A stretch of 64,000 bases of DNA, taken from assembly GCA_002573605.1 (NCBI GenBank), contig PDNA01000152.1, positions 17,568-81,567 on the forward strand. The letters are read 5' to 3'. The notes below the pieces were generated by a model. That model made no database searches, was not told the origin of the DNA, and saw only the letters and a list, made by a program, of their open reading frames with translations. This document shows positions 1 to 11,069 of this stretch, piece by piece. The number at the start of each line of letters is the position of its first letter. Position 1 is the first letter of the stretch. The translations under genes and the position numbers were made by a program. Origin of the DNA: Polytolypa hystricis UAMH7299. Its lineage: Eukaryota; Ascomycota; Eurotiomycetes; Onygenales.

Positions 1-560
1 GCGTGCTACTCCCTTTACTCCCTATGAGCCTCCTTCTCGGCGGCGACAGCGGCTTGAGCAAAGAGATCCGGGCCTGGGTCGGCTGGGCAAACATTCTTGG
101 CGCATGGACATTATTCCCGTTACTCCGCCGCGACGACCTACGGGTGCCATACTTCGTCCTCACACTACTATGGGCCTACCTACTCGGTCTCCCACCTACA
201 TCACTACAACTATATCGCAACACCCCATCCTCAGACAGCACCTCAAGTCCCACCTCCAACCTTCACCTACTCACAAAGCTCCTCCACCTCCTCTACTACG
301 CTGCCATGATAACATGGCACATCCTCGAAGCCTTCGTTGCCCCTCCACCTACAAAGCCTGATCTCTGGGTCGTGCTTAACGTGCTCATCGGGGCTTCTGG
401 GTTCGGAATCGCCTATCTGTGGTGTACGTGGAAATTGCTGCAGCAGAGTCTTGCGCTGAATAGGGATTTTGCTTCTTCATCTTCTTCGCCTGTTAATAGT
501 ATCTCACCGGGCCCATTGCGGAAGACTTCTCAGATCATAGTAGAGAAAAAGAGACAGTGA
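1..560 (+). CDS. ALG6: Dolichyl-P-Glc:Man9GlcNAc2-PP-dolichol alpha-1,3-glucosyltransferase, 3' end
   Basis: Partial: the frame is open through the left edge, so only about 185 C-terminal residues are seen. ALG6 is an ER multi-membrane-span enzyme that adds the first glucose to the lipid-linked oligosaccharide used for N-glycosylation. The visible part begins with VLLPLLPMSLLLGG, which in ALG6 follows the conserved QVHEK segment. It continues with hydrophobic spans and contains FVAPPPTKPDLWVVLN, closely matching the yeast Alg6 C-terminal segment FVAPPSKYPDLWVLLN; this separates it from the paralogue ALG8. The tail is Ser-rich and ends in KKRQ. Stop codon at 558-560. Confidence 0.88.
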   Translation, partial: VLLPLLPMSLLLGGDSGLSKEIRAWVGWANILGAWTLFPLLRRDDLRVPYFVLTLLWAYLLGLPPTSLQLYRNTPSSDSTSSPTSNLHLLTKLLHLLYYAAMITWHILEAFVAPPPTKPDLWVVLNVLIGASGFGIAYLWCTWKLLQQSLALNRDFASSSSSPVNSISPGPLRKTSQIIVEKKRQ

Positions 561-1320
561 TTTTTCATTCAAAAAACAGGTTCCTTGCCTTGTGTTACTT
601 TGGCTTTCTGAGAATGCCTTTTTATATTACGCTATTTTCCCTTCTTTCTTTGTTTTTGGTACTTCCTACTTCTGATAAAAAAAAACCTTTCTGTTTTCAC
701 TTCTGGTATTCTCTGTTATTAGTATATATTTTCTCTTTTTTCTGTTCCTCTTCTAATGACTAGAGAGGTTAAAAAACACTAAAATCAAAGATACCCATCA
801 ATATGTCAACGTCATATATCTCGTCTGACGGCTCATCTTACCGTTCCAGTCGCCCCTACTTCGATTATTCAAAGTCCACCACCCATTGAAGCAGCATCTA
901 CAAGTTCAAATTATCATCAAACGCGAAAAGAGGAGATTCACTCATTCCTATCCTGTCCGCCTAATGTACAAAAAAAGTCTCTCTATAATACATAACAATA
1001 ACTGAAAAACCTAAAACATCCGCTCCAAACGGAGTGCAAAGCGCAAAAAAGAAAGAAAAAAAGATCGCAACCTATACATATAGCCCCCTATCCATCAGAA
1101 GCCCAAGCTAGAGTAAAAAGCGAACCCATTGCTTTAAACCCACCATTTTCGAAGGAAGTAGGATAGTGAAAACGCCGCTTAAAAACAAGAAAAGGATATA
1201 TGCAACAATGACCCCAATTCCCCTCTCATCTATCTCTGCCTCAATCCCTCCCTAAACTAGAACGAGGGCCATAGCGACGCAGACATTCAATATAACGAAA
1301 CTCGGAGAAAGGGAAAAGAT
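561..1320. other. Convergent intergenic region ALG6/COX17
   Basis: About 760 bases between two 3' ends. T-rich on the ALG6 side and A-rich on the COX17 side, as expected for two facing 3' UTRs. No coding signal seen. Confidence 0.6.
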
Positions 1321-1836
1321 CTAAATCTTAAACCCAAAGCCAGCCATGCAAGATTTATACTGATCTACCAGCGACAGACATTCCTTTTGCGCGGGATCAT
1401 CCGAGCGTGAGAAAAGCATGCAGTCGTCTCGAGCGATTTTTTCTTCCTTGCAGACGCAACAGGGCTTTGTTATATGGGGTTAGCTTTTTGTTGTTTTTTT
1501 TTGGGTTGGGCGAGGTTTGGAAAACGAGGGATATGTGTGTTGCGTGCGGTTGGTTGGTTACCTTTGGCTTTGCTTCTGTGGAGGAGGATTTTGTGACGGA
1601 GGAGGGAGTTGCCGGAGCGGCGGCTAGTGGGAGAACGGTTTTGGTTAGTTTTTTTTTTTTGTTTCTCATTATGGATCTTCTTCATGCGGAATGGGGGGAG
1701 ATGGGATGGTTCCCGCGGAATTTGCCTGGAGCTTGCGGAGAGCTGGAACCTTTTGTCTCTGAAGCTGCGGTTGGAGATGGAATTGAGGGCGTTTAGGTGA
1801 CTTACTTGTGAGACTTGAGGCGGCTGGTGAAGACAT
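1321..1836 (-). CDS. COX17: Cytochrome c oxidase copper chaperone Cox17, three exons
   Basis: Small copper chaperone of the mitochondrial intermembrane space that delivers Cu(I) to Sco1/Cox11 for cytochrome oxidase assembly. I assembled it by hand because every exon is short: exon 1 1806-1836 (ATG at 1836, donor GTAAGT), exon 2 1562-1623 (acceptor CTAG, donor GTAACC), exon 3 1321-1464. Phases agree throughout and give about 78 residues, the usual size for the family. Exon 3 begins with PCCVCKEEK, the copper-binding CC with adjacent Cys, followed by the twin CX9C pattern (RDDCMLFS ... KECLSLV ... KSCMAGFGFKI). The N-terminus MSSPAASSLTT is low-complexity, as in other Aspergillus-type Cox17. 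The gene is divergent from RNA1. A longer in-frame ATG upstream is less likely. Confidence 0.93.
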
Positions 1837-2288
1837 TGTGATTTGAGGTTGATACAGATGATTCAAAAGCCTGGTCGGATATCGAAGAGAAGAGAATATG
1901 AGAAGTAAGACAATTGAGGATGCCGTCGGCCTTATAACGGGGAAACCAACCTTGATATTGATTTATTTGCTCGTCATCCGTTTGCTGATTAATTGATGAA
2001 TTGCCGTTCGGATGCGCTCGGAGAATCAGTTTTGCCGAGACGGTGAGGTTTTGGAAATCAAAACAAATCCGTCTCTCCTTTTTCTCCCACAGCCCCTCAA
2101 TTTGCCTACAAAGCCTTTGCGATTTTGCCTACGGAAGCCTACTATTTTTTTTTTCTCACTTTTCCTTTCCGTTACTGATACCCACTCTCTCTTTTTAACC
2201 TTCCTTTTTTTATTACCTTTAATACTGTCCTCCCTTTTTCCCTCGCAGATTTTAAACATCCCCCGCACCGCGAAAAACCTACCCCGCC
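1837..2288. promoter_or_regulatory. Shared divergent promoter COX17 / RNA1
   Basis: 452 bases between two divergent start codons, so it must hold both promoters. The RNA1 side has long CT-rich tracts (about 2075-2245), a common feature just upstream of fungal transcription starts. No individual factor site is claimed. Confidence 0.5.
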
Positions 2289-3596
2289 ATGGCCCCTCCA
2301 ACCCTCTTCTCGATCGAAGGCAAAGGCCTCCGCTTTGATACCGCCTCTGATCTCGAACCGCTCATAAAACCCCTCCTCGACACCTCCGACGCCATCACCG
2401 AAATCCGCCTAGGCGGCAACACCTACGGCGTAGCGGCATGCGAACTGCTCGCCTCCGCACTGCGCAAACAGACAAAACTCTCCACCGCCAACCTGGCCGA
2501 TATCTTCACATCGCGTGTGCTCTCTGAGATCCCACCGGCGCTTTCCTCGCTGCTAAACGCGCTGTTGGAGGTACATACGTTGCACACTGTGGATTTGAGC
2601 GATAACGCATTCGGGCTGAATACGCAAGCGCCCCTCGTCGAGTTCCTAAAGGCCCACGTCCCGCTCCGCCATCTTATTCTGAATAATAACGGTCTAGGTC
2701 CGAAAGCAGGCACACTCATCGCCGACGCTCTCACAGAACTGCATGCCCGAAAAACCAAAGCCCGCGCAGACCCAGAGATAAAATATGATATTTCACATCT
2801 GGAAACCGTCGTGTGCGGGCGCAACAGGCTGGAGAATGGGAGCATGGCGGCGTGGGCGCGCGCGGTGAAAGACCACGGAAAGGGTCTGCGCGTGATTCGC
2901 ATGACCCAGAACGGCATTCGCCAGGATGGTATTGCGCTGTTCCTGGACCAGGGTCTGCGGCATGCGTCGGAGCTAGAGGTGCTGGATATGCAGGATAATA
3001 CCTTCACGCTCAAGGGCGCGCGACTGCTCACGTCGGCGATTGTCGGCTGGCCGGCGCTCAAGGAGTTGGGGCTGGGAGATTGCTATTTGACAGCGCGCGG
3101 CGGGGAGAGAGTCGCGGGCGCTCTGGCAAAAGGGGACAATGCCAACCTCGAGGTGCTCAAGTTGGGCTATAATAATCTTAATGCGAAGGCGCTGAAGGAG
3201 TTTGTGCATGCGGCGAAGACGGCGCTGCCGAAACTCAAGCGTGTGGAACTTAATGGCAATATTTTAGATGAGGAGGATCAGAATATTACGGATCTAAGAG
3301 AATTGTTGGAGAAGAGGAAGGAGGAGTTGGGGCCGGAGGATGATGAGGAGGATTGGGGTTTGGATGAGTTGGATGAGCTGGAGGAGGAGGAGAGCGACGA
3401 GGAGGAGGAGGAAGAAGAAGAAGAAGAAGAGGAAGAGAGTGAGGTGGAGGAGGAAGTGGAGAAGAAGAAGGAAGTCGATGTGAAGGCAGAGAAGGTGCTG
3501 AAGGATGCAGATTTGGCAGAGACCGAGAAGGTGGCGCAGGATGTGGATAAGGAGGTCGATGAGTTGGCGGGGAAGCTGAAGAAGACCACAATTTAG
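2289..3596 (+). CDS. RNA1: Ran GTPase-activating protein (RanGAP, Rna1)
   Basis: Cytoplasmic GTPase activator for Ran that sustains the RanGTP gradient for nuclear transport. 435 residues, intronless, close to the family size. The start ATG is in a strong context (GCCATGG). The N-terminal three quarters is a run of RanGAP-type leucine-rich repeats (RLGGNTYGV, TVDLSDNAFG, LILNNNGLG, RMTQNGIR, LDMQDNTF, LKLGYNNL, VELNGN). The C-terminus from about residue 345 is a highly acidic Asp/Glu tail including a long Glu run encoded by GAG/GAA repeats (about 3385-3436), then a Lys/Glu-rich segment. The acidic tail is a known feature of Rna1/RanGAP. Nothing looks damaged. Confidence 0.96.
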   Translation: MAPPTLFSIEGKGLRFDTASDLEPLIKPLLDTSDAITEIRLGGNTYGVAACELLASALRKQTKLSTANLADIFTSRVLSEIPPALSSLLNALLEVHTLHTVDLSDNAFGLNTQAPLVEFLKAHVPLRHLILNNNGLGPKAGTLIADALTELHARKTKARADPEIKYDISHLETVVCGRNRLENGSMAAWARAVKDHGKGLRVIRMTQNGIRQDGIALFLDQGLRHASELEVLDMQDNTFTLKGARLLTSAIVGWPALKELGLGDCYLTARGGERVAGALAKGDNANLEVLKLGYNNLNAKALKEFVHAAKTALPKLKRVELNGNILDEEDQNITDLRELLEKRKEELGPEDDEEDWGLDELDELEEEESDEEEEEEEEEEEEESEVEEEVEKKKEVDVKAEKVLKDADLAETEKVAQDVDKEVDELAGKLKKTTI

Positions 3597-3951
3597 AAGG
3601 TTCTTCCTGCTTTTCAATTTTCTTGTGGATCTTTTCTTCTTCTCCCTTTTCCTTTACTTTTGTCAGGCTAGATGGATACAAACATACACGATTGATGATT
3701 TCAAAGGGGGAGGTTTTATTGCTTTTCTTTTTCCGAGGGAGAATGGTGCTTTGGTTGTTTGGTGCTGTCTTTGGAATTCTCCCCATTTGCACACTTCCTT
3801 TTCTTTGTAAAGCACCAAAACAAGGGAAATGATTTTTTCTAGATATTCTCAAAACAATCTGATTCCTGTTGTGCTCAGTAGTCTCTGCTGTACAGCTGGA
3901 TGGAGGCCTTGGCATGTATTTAAGATTTACTTGGCTAAATAGAGACTAGTG
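3597..3951. other. Intergenic region after RNA1
   Basis: 355 bases between the RNA1 stop and the end of the convergent pseudogene. T-rich 3' UTR-like sequence; nothing else seen. Confidence 0.5.
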
Positions 3952-5614
3952 CTAGCTAAATGTTATTTCCACCTCTCCAGCTGCCTGCCTTCCATCTAGA
4001 CTAAGAAATCCACCATTTGTCCGTACTTCAACATCCCGCTGGATGAGGTTGAAAGGGGTCATGAACGCAGCCTCATACTTGTTGGGCGCCGTATCTGTAC
4101 CGAAAATGACGCCAGCAAGCTCACCTCGGGGGTGAGTCACCATCGATCCCGAATCCCCTGGTGCTGCAAAGTCCCGCTGTGTGACAGAATCTCAATCTCG
4201 TCGGTGACAAGCCCAGATGGCCAATTAACATTGATCCTTGGAAGCGCATTAATATCTCCAGAGGTGGTCTTTATCGTACGTTCTGTTTTCAGCACCCAAT
4301 CACCAAGATGTACCCGTCCGAATTCCCTCACTTTCGAATCGGTCGTTAAGTTATAACAAGTTGTGTCCTCCATTATAAATTTAGTGTCAAGGTTTTCCGC
4401 CGGTGTTGGCCTGTTCACCGTGAATGTACTGGGACTCTCAATTAGAGCCCAATCCATACGGCTATTGTCTCTGACGCTGTAGCCTGACGCGAGGACTACT
4501 CTGCCAATCGCTGGATTTGACATCAATGATCCAAGAGTCTTGCGTCGCTCAACATATTCAGGAATACCAGGACTGTTTCACAGCGACTGTTTATCACCCT
4601 CATCGTATATCTTGCATCCTGAGCCGCAGGGTATTCAATGACGACATGACTACCATGATCATCGAGGCTCACCCCGTGTGTATCAGTATAGTCCCTGATG
4701 GTCTTGTCGACAGATCTGACGACATGGTAGCAGGTAAGGGCACAACAGATTTCTCGACGCTCCTTGGGGAGATTCAGTATCAGCCAACCACCCAGGGTAC
4801 CTGCCTCATCCGTCCTTCCTTCGACACCAATGGATGCACCATTCCTAGGTTTGGGAGTAATTTCGCGCAAATACTCGGGTATCGGCTCGCCATAACCTGC
4901 TAACAGCTTTATCTCGCCTCGCAGGAACTCCAGATGTATCTCAAGCTCGGGAGGAATTTTGTCCAAGGTTTTGAGCATCTCCTCTTCAACCTTGTCGAAG
5001 TTACACGTGGATCCTGGCTTGCAATACACAATCACAGTTGGTTTGCCCGGCACATCGTCGTTATGTTTATGCTGCCAGTTGACCCGCATATGGAAGGTTA
5101 TTGACGTCACTACGTCTCGCATCTGCTCGCTTGCAATCTTGAATATATCGCCTCGGATGCTTGTGAGGGCGTCAATCAGGGTGGGATTGTTAGGGAGTAC
5201 TCGAGACACATCTGCGTAAAGTTCGTTTGTGTTCCGGATCTCGACTTGGACTTTACCGGCGACTTCATCGACTTTGTGAGACTCCAAGAGCCTCGAAACG
5301 GCGCGAGCGGCACTCAACCATGATCTCGTATCCGTGCTCAGAGTGCATACCACCAACACATTCCGTGCATTTTTTTCGTCGTGTTTTGGGTGCAAACAGC
5401 GAATATCTGCGGACGTACATGTAATGTCGTATTAGGAGAGTAAGTCGGGCAATAGCGGCCGGATGCGCGTCTCATACAAGTCGTAAAGTTTGGGATCACA
5501 GCGTTTCTCCACCGCAAACGGCGGCATTGGCAGACCCTCTGACATGACACGAAATTTGTCCTTTCGCGCAACCCATTCTTCAATGGTGGGGTTTACCCCA
5601 GGTACTGATGTCAT
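3952..5614 (-). pseudogene. Decayed trypsin-like serine protease domain gene
   Basis: One ancestral reading frame is still traceable but broken. It starts with an ATG at 5614, hits an in-frame TAA at 5432-5434 and then continues in the same frame (TCTSADIRCLHPKHDE) for about 290 codons. Near 4560-4590 the sense shifts to another frame, and near 4190-4200 it shifts again. The two protease hallmarks lie in different frames: GTLGGWLIL...TCYHVV (catalytic His region) about 4715-4800 and APGDSGSMVTHPRGE (catalytic Ser in GDSG) about 4125-4165. The family appears to be fungal hypothetical proteins with an N-terminal helical region and a C-terminal trypsin-fold domain. No introns with good borders bridge the breaks, so I read it as a pseudogene. 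Assembly errors are the alternative. Confidence 0.6.
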
Positions 5615-5656
5615 AAAAATCGGTGGTTATTTTCGTGTTCAGCGCAGCTTTGGGGG

Positions 5657-5941
5657 ATCCCAGTCAAAAGATGTATTCACGTAACCAGACTCGTCAGACA
5701 GCGCGTTCTGTCTGCCTACGCCAACCATTTTTCTGGGGGGATACCGGGCAATCACAGCAAGAAGTGGGGTTCTTATCGAGATATGGCTTATTGGATTTTG
5801 CAAGAAGACTCTGGAAGTCAGGTACCACAGAAGGGTGTCAATGAAACAGCAGCACAAGATGTTGTAGAGGCGGTAATCAATAGCATGAAGGAATCCTATC
5901 CAGAGCTTGGACAAGCCAAGAAGGCGGAAGTGACTTATTGA
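5657..5941 (+). pseudogene. Possible C-terminal gene fragment, unknown family
   Basis: A 94-codon open frame without a good start. Composition looks protein-like (AYANHFSGGIPGNHSKKWG ... NETAAQDVVEAVINSMKES ... AEVTY, then stop). No family recognised. It could be a 3' exon or the remnant of a truncated gene next to the protease pseudogene. Confidence 0.22.
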
Positions 5942-6445
5942 GTACTAATAGAATCACACAAACTTCGACCCATTTTGCCATTGCTAATATAATCAAAGTT
6001 TGCACCCATATTCCACGCCTAAAGCTGATGGCAGACGATACCCTCTCCACGCAAATTTTCGGATTACAACGGCAAGCAAGAGTGAGAAAGAAAGGAAAAA
6101 TGAGAGAGTGAGTTTCCAGTACAGTCAGAATAAGGTCAGAGGGGTCAAAGTGAGACCACTATTACGCGCTGACTGGGATAGAAGTGAGAATAAAGTGATG
6201 GCTTCTGGTAAAGTCAATAGGGCAAATCAGGAAAAATGTGAAGTGAAGTCCAAGGTGAAGTGAAAATGGGTGTGTTGAATGGAATCCTGTCATAGTGACA
6301 ACACCATAGTAGTGGACACCATCACCACGACCATTGGGATGCAACACTCTCTGCCTGTATAGAGTCACTGCCTCTGGACCATGAACAGTGGACATATTTC
6401 CCTATCACTCTTTTTGATCACTCTTTTAATCATTCTTATTCAGCT
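5942..6445. other. Intergenic region
   Basis: About 500 bases, probably promoter and 5' UTR for the gene at 6446. No clear elements seen. Confidence 0.3.
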
Positions 6446-7248
6446 ATGCTGTCTCTTCATTTTACCTTTGTCATTATTTTCGTCCTCATCTCCCACGTCC
6501 TCCCTCCCGCCGTTTCCGACAATCGCCTTTGCCCAGTGGCCGACTCAGCTAAAGAGAAGGAAGTTGTCTGGGGATTCCTTTCAGCCACTGTGGTAAGGTT
6601 TCTGGTCGCACTGCTTGCCGGCATGGCCTGCGAACCAGCCAAGGACTTGGTTAGAGACTGGACGCATACGCTTCTTTTGAGATTGGACAGAAATCACAAG
6701 AAGCCCGATACCCCGATGTCAGTCGCTCGGGAGCAACGCGATCTTCTGAAGCAGCTAGTCAGCGCTCAGGAACATTGCAATTCACCATCCCGCATAGATT
6801 TTTGCTATAAGCTACGAATGCTCGACCTGCACACATTTCGTCCCGAAGGGAATATACGCCTTTACTCCTCTTCTCTTCTAAAGCGTGCGACAGAGTACAC
6901 GCTGCATTTTGTACATGCTGTGAAGGTCGGCTCTACCACCTCCTCATCCTCTTTGAGACTGTTGAAGGAGTTGTGTAGTATACAAATCCGCCCTTGCTCT
7001 TTATGCGGAATTCTATTACTGCCACTGTATATCTATTGCAGTGTGGTGTGATGCCGTTTTGTGAGAGAATTAGGGCGCAAGAGTGGGTAAATGTGTTCGT
7101 GGAGGAAGACTTTGAGGGCCTGACTGATGCTGTTGGTTGTGATGGGGATATGTCATGGGCAAGTCGTGGGAGACCGCCGCGGAAGGGGTCTTTGAATGAC
7201 ACCCTTGCCTCAATTGTGGGGGATGATGGGGGGAGGGGCTGTATGTAG
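6446..7248 (+). CDS. Hypothetical secreted or membrane-anchored protein
   Basis: Family not recognised. The ATG at 6446 opens a hydrophobic N-terminus (MLSLHFTFVIIFVLISHVLPPAVSD) that looks like a signal peptide. A second hydrophobic stretch follows (WGFLSATVVRFLVALLAGMA, about residues 43-62), then a polar helix-rich region (REQRDLLKQLVSAQE). The first open frame ends at 7051. A two-exon model fits better: exon 1 to 6926, intron 6927-7040 (weak donor GTCGGC, good acceptor ATTGCAG), exon 2 7041-7248, where the in-phase frame continues FCERIRAQEWVNVFVEEDFE and ends at a stop. The weak donor makes the junction uncertain. Confidence 0.42.
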
Positions 7249-8689
7249 GAGAGCGGCGAGGGGTTGGCGGACTTCCGACCATTCCTTTTTTAAAAAGTAA
7301 ATGGGCTCCGTCTCGATTGTTGGGAAATAAGCTGCTACTATGGATTTCTTAGGTAACTGTACATTGCTGAAGGAGGTTACTATGTATTAACCGCCACATA
7401 TCGGAATTTCTGACGTCATGTTTTTCAGGGTCCTTTTATACTTCATGAGTCAAACCCCCCCAGGAAGCCTGAGGAAGTATAAGGAGGAAAATGACGCTAT
7501 AATTTGGCTGGTTTACAGACAAAGACTAGAAGAAGGCAAGATAAAAAGTAGAAAACTTCTACTAACTAGTTGCTTTCCCATCTCAGTGAATATCCCATGT
7601 TTGAAAAGGCGGACAAACGGCTGCCGGAAAACAGCGAAGTATTCGAAAGAGCAAAGAGTTCTGATTGCATCGCGATCTTCTTGGGTTCGGGAGAAAAAAG
7701 AATATAAAACGAGTGTTCGCGCACTCACTGTCCGCAGGGCGATGAAGCTGGAAATAACTTAATCAATGCCCCTGAACGGGTGCGAGATGGAAATTTATCT
7801 AGAGCTGTCTGCTTCGTTTATGCAAGGGCGTATGTATGTACATACATACATGTACGTTCTATATAGCCCTTCCACAACCGTCCGCGATTCCTCGTTCCTC
7901 ACGAATGTTTTTTCTTTTTCTTGTCCCCCCCCCCCCCGGAAAAGCAAACCCACCATAATCACACTTTCTGCAAGAAGCCCCGGCTTCACAATGTAAACTT
8001 TCGCCAGGGTGTCGAAGACACGCGATTTCTCAGATATCTTAAATGAGAATGACGGGGCCCGGGCCCCTGATTTGAAGATCCATGTGGAGATTCTACCGGG
8101 GGGAGAAATCAAACCAGCCGCTGGGTACGAGTAAGGTGTATCAAGGGGATTCAGATGACGTCACTGCGAAGCCCCCTCAAACTGATTAGAACGACTCTCA
8201 GTAAGCTGACTGCAAATAGAGCAGCTAGGTAGGTGAGCTGCCTTTTCTCTATTTTAAATAAAGCTGCTAGGATATATATATATTGCATTGAATATATGCT
8301 CATCATATATCTCCTACAAAGTCCATTCATTTAGAAACCCCATAACCACATTTCTAACACTATGATTTTCAACTCCGTACATTCACCGGCCCGGTCCCCA
8401 AGCTCTGCGATGTAAAAAGGAGAGAACATAACTGATCACAGTTACACTAGCTATGTATACCCTAGCATCCTCTCCCAGCAGCAACATCATATTCCAGGGG
8501 ATATTGAATTTTTCAACCCCAAATATTCCATCAACACCATCCCCATATCCCCTTCCTTAATCGTCCCATAAGAACTCCATACAAAAAAAATAGAAAAAAG
8601 AGCGAAAAGAAAGAAATTCCACAAAAACCGATAACACCTAGTCCCAACCCCAATCCCATGCGCCTTTCCAAGCCTCTTCCCCCCTCTCC
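7249..8689. other. Intergenic region, 1.4 kb
   Basis: No gene supported. Holds a 12+ base poly-C run (about 7926-7937), a perfect 14-bp palindrome GGGGCCCGGGCCCC (8054-8067) and an AT-repeat patch near 8273-8283. Open frames at 7418-7762 (+) and 7795-8112 (-) have no recognisable content. Confidence 0.4.
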
Positions 8690-10058
8690 TCATCCTTTTC
8701 CAATATTACAAACATCACTAACCCTCACCTCACCCAAACCCTTCGGAATCTCCAACCCTTCAACCGTCCAACTCGCAATAGCCAGCTCAAACACCCAAGC
8801 CAGAATCGTCTTCCCCCAATGCGTGTGGCGTTTCCAAATCGCATCTTCAATAACCGTGCCGATTCCATTCATGACGAAAAACGCAAAAATGCGCCAGAGC
8901 GCTTGCTCGGGGAGTAATGGTGTCATGGCATAGACGTGGAAGGCGCCCATGAGGGCGAAGGCGGTGATCATACCTACTGCCCGCGCGATGGGTGTAGGGA
9001 TGGCGTAGCGCGAGGTGAGACAGCGGCGTAAGGGGTCGTAGGCGAGAGAGCGGCAGGGGCTGGCGAAGGCGCTATGCCATGTTTCACTCCAGAATGTGCC
9101 GAGCGAAGAGGCGGTGTAGACGGGGCCGAAAAGAGGAGGACTGCTTTTATACCGCAGTACGAGTTGCAGGGTCTCCCAGAGTATGTATATTGCGAGCAGG
9201 ACTTGTAAGGCGAGTACGGTGGAGTTGGATTGGGGGAAGCGAGTTTGGAGAACGGAGAATGCTAGGGTGTGCAGGAGGAGATTGGCGGGCTCAGAGAAGT
9301 TGGGTTTGGGGAGCCATGGCTTGTGATTGCGAATGTGATTGCGAAGGCGATGGCTGGTGCTGGTATTCTCTGGTTTGGGCACTGCTGTAGGGGCGGGCGC
9401 TTTGTGGATATAGTTTGGGGTAAATGATTCGTAGCGGAGTTCTGTCAGGTATAGGAGAGCGATGGTGGCGTCTGGAGGAGGGCAGCTCTCTGTATATTGC
9501 GGGGGATTGTGACGGCGAGCAAAGAAATCCAGCGACTTCATGACACCAACAGCCACTACATTGGTAATTGTTAGAAATTGGCAGTATTAGGGAGTAGATA
9601 TAGAGCTCAATACAATATGATAGGAGCGTTATCAATCTGCCAGCTATACAGATGTGCAAATAGAAAGACACTGGCTCCTTTTCCATACAGTCACCCTGAT
9701 ATCAAGCTCAGGATAGCTCCAACAGAGAAAGGTTATCCCAGTGGGAAAGAAAAAGAAAGGTGATCGCAGCAAGAAACACAGAGCGCAGCTTACCAGCAAA
9801 CAACTGAACACTCCGAACAACGCTGCACGTCAACACCACACTCAAGCTACTCCAGACATAGCCAGCCGCGGCCAGCCACGCAAGGATGCCGAATACACGG
9901 ATCCTCTGCTTGACGAGAGCGTATAAGGCAAAGTAAAGCAACAAGGTTGGCGGGGACAGAGAGACTAGGCCGGTATAGATATCTACTACCATCCAGCGGA
10001 GTGCAGCTTGGGTTTCCGGAGACGGAGGAAGAAGCAAGTTGCTCAGAAGGTCAGTCAT
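8690..10058 (-). CDS. Wax synthase-like membrane-bound O-acyltransferase
   Basis: Two exons: 9794-10058 (ATG at 10058, donor GTAAGC) and 8690-9555 (acceptor AATGTAG, branch-like TCTAACA), joined in phase 1 to give about 376 residues. Several membrane spans are visible (LLLYFALYALV, VFGILAWLAAAGYVW, VLALQVLLAIYILWETLQL, ITAFALMGAFHVYAM, WRIFAFFVMNGIGTVIED). The motif SLGTFWSETWHSAF followed by LMGAFHVY and MNGIGTVIEDAIW is the signature of the wax-synthase (MBOAT_2) domain of fungal O-acyltransferases, some of which acetylate terpenoid products. The usual biosynthetic partners (terpene cyclase, P450, polyketide synthase) are not in this window, so the substrate is unknown. Confidence 0.72.
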
Positions 10059-11069
10059 GTTGGATAACAAGAAGAAGAGATGGCGAGAAGTCCACTAGAC
10101 GTGGAGTGGGTATCAAAGGTCATCAAAGGTCATCAACGCTCGGCGAAAGGGGGTATGAAGAGCAGCGTTAGGTAGACAAGGTATGCAGGCTGAGGAATCT
10201 CGCAAGGGCCACTGGCTTCAAGAGAGAGCTAGAAAGACTTTTTGGCTTGCTGAGCATGAAAAGAAAAAGATATAGCTGCCACAAAGAACAGAAGAGGGGC
10301 ATGAGTGTATCGATTCACAGGCTTGTCATGAGAAGGCTCAGCGTCATCAGAAAGAACAGCGAAATTGGCCAGGTAACACTCTAGCAAACATGCAAGAACG
10401 AGGAGAAAGATTCAACACAGGCAATAGCACACACGACAGCCCATTACATGTCTGTGGCATTCTTCTCAAATATTCATCAAAGGGCAAATATACATCTATG
10501 AAATAAAAGTATAGCAAATCAAAGGGAAGAAAATAAAAATAAAAATCCGGAGCCGCAGGAGAAGGAAAAAAAATAAGTCACTCGATATATCCACATGGCC
10601 GAGGAGATACATGCATGGTGATGGGGCCGAATAATAAAAAGAGACCGACCGGGCATCAATGAAAAGAAATATTCGGATTGGCCGGGTAGCAATCCCTGTC
10701 GCGGCCAGAGGCGATCACGGATGTGGCTTTTTTGTTGAGAGAAACTCGGGAATTCCCCCGTAATTCTTCATGGATTGCTCTGGCTGCATGGATGGTTTCT
10801 GATGGCTAGAAGGTGTAACACGGAGCTCCATATACAGGGGAACTCTGGCTCAGCTATGATATCATATTTGCTGGAATAACATCTCTTAAATAAATCAATC
10901 GCTGGCTTCTCTACTCCGTAGTATCTACTGCTTCCCAGATCTATTCCAACAACCAAACAGTGTTGAATCCATCCACGGAGGGGCATCAACATATGTACTC
11001 ATGATATCATTTCCTCACTACAATCCCAAACAGCATATCCCTCTTACTCTTGGCTACTAGTTATCTAGA
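10059..11069. other. Intergenic region, 1.0 kb
   Basis: Purine-rich; promoter of the wax-synthase-like gene on one side. Contains a short tandem copy of CATCAAAGGT (about 10111-10135) and a TACTCCGTA palindrome-like motif (10912-10920). No gene supported. Confidence 0.35.

Noticed and set aside
3278..3915. Minus-strand frames rich in Ser, Pro or Leu
   Set aside because: Produced by the GAG/GAA repeat encoding the acidic tail of RNA1, read backwards.
4517..4903. 128-codon plus-strand frame
   Set aside because: Antisense to the trypsin-like pseudogene.
7926..7937. Long poly-C and poly-G runs here and near 25100, 25372 and 25513 as structural elements
   Set aside because: Single homopolymers without the spaced G-tracts needed to call a quadruplex; may partly reflect sequencing error.
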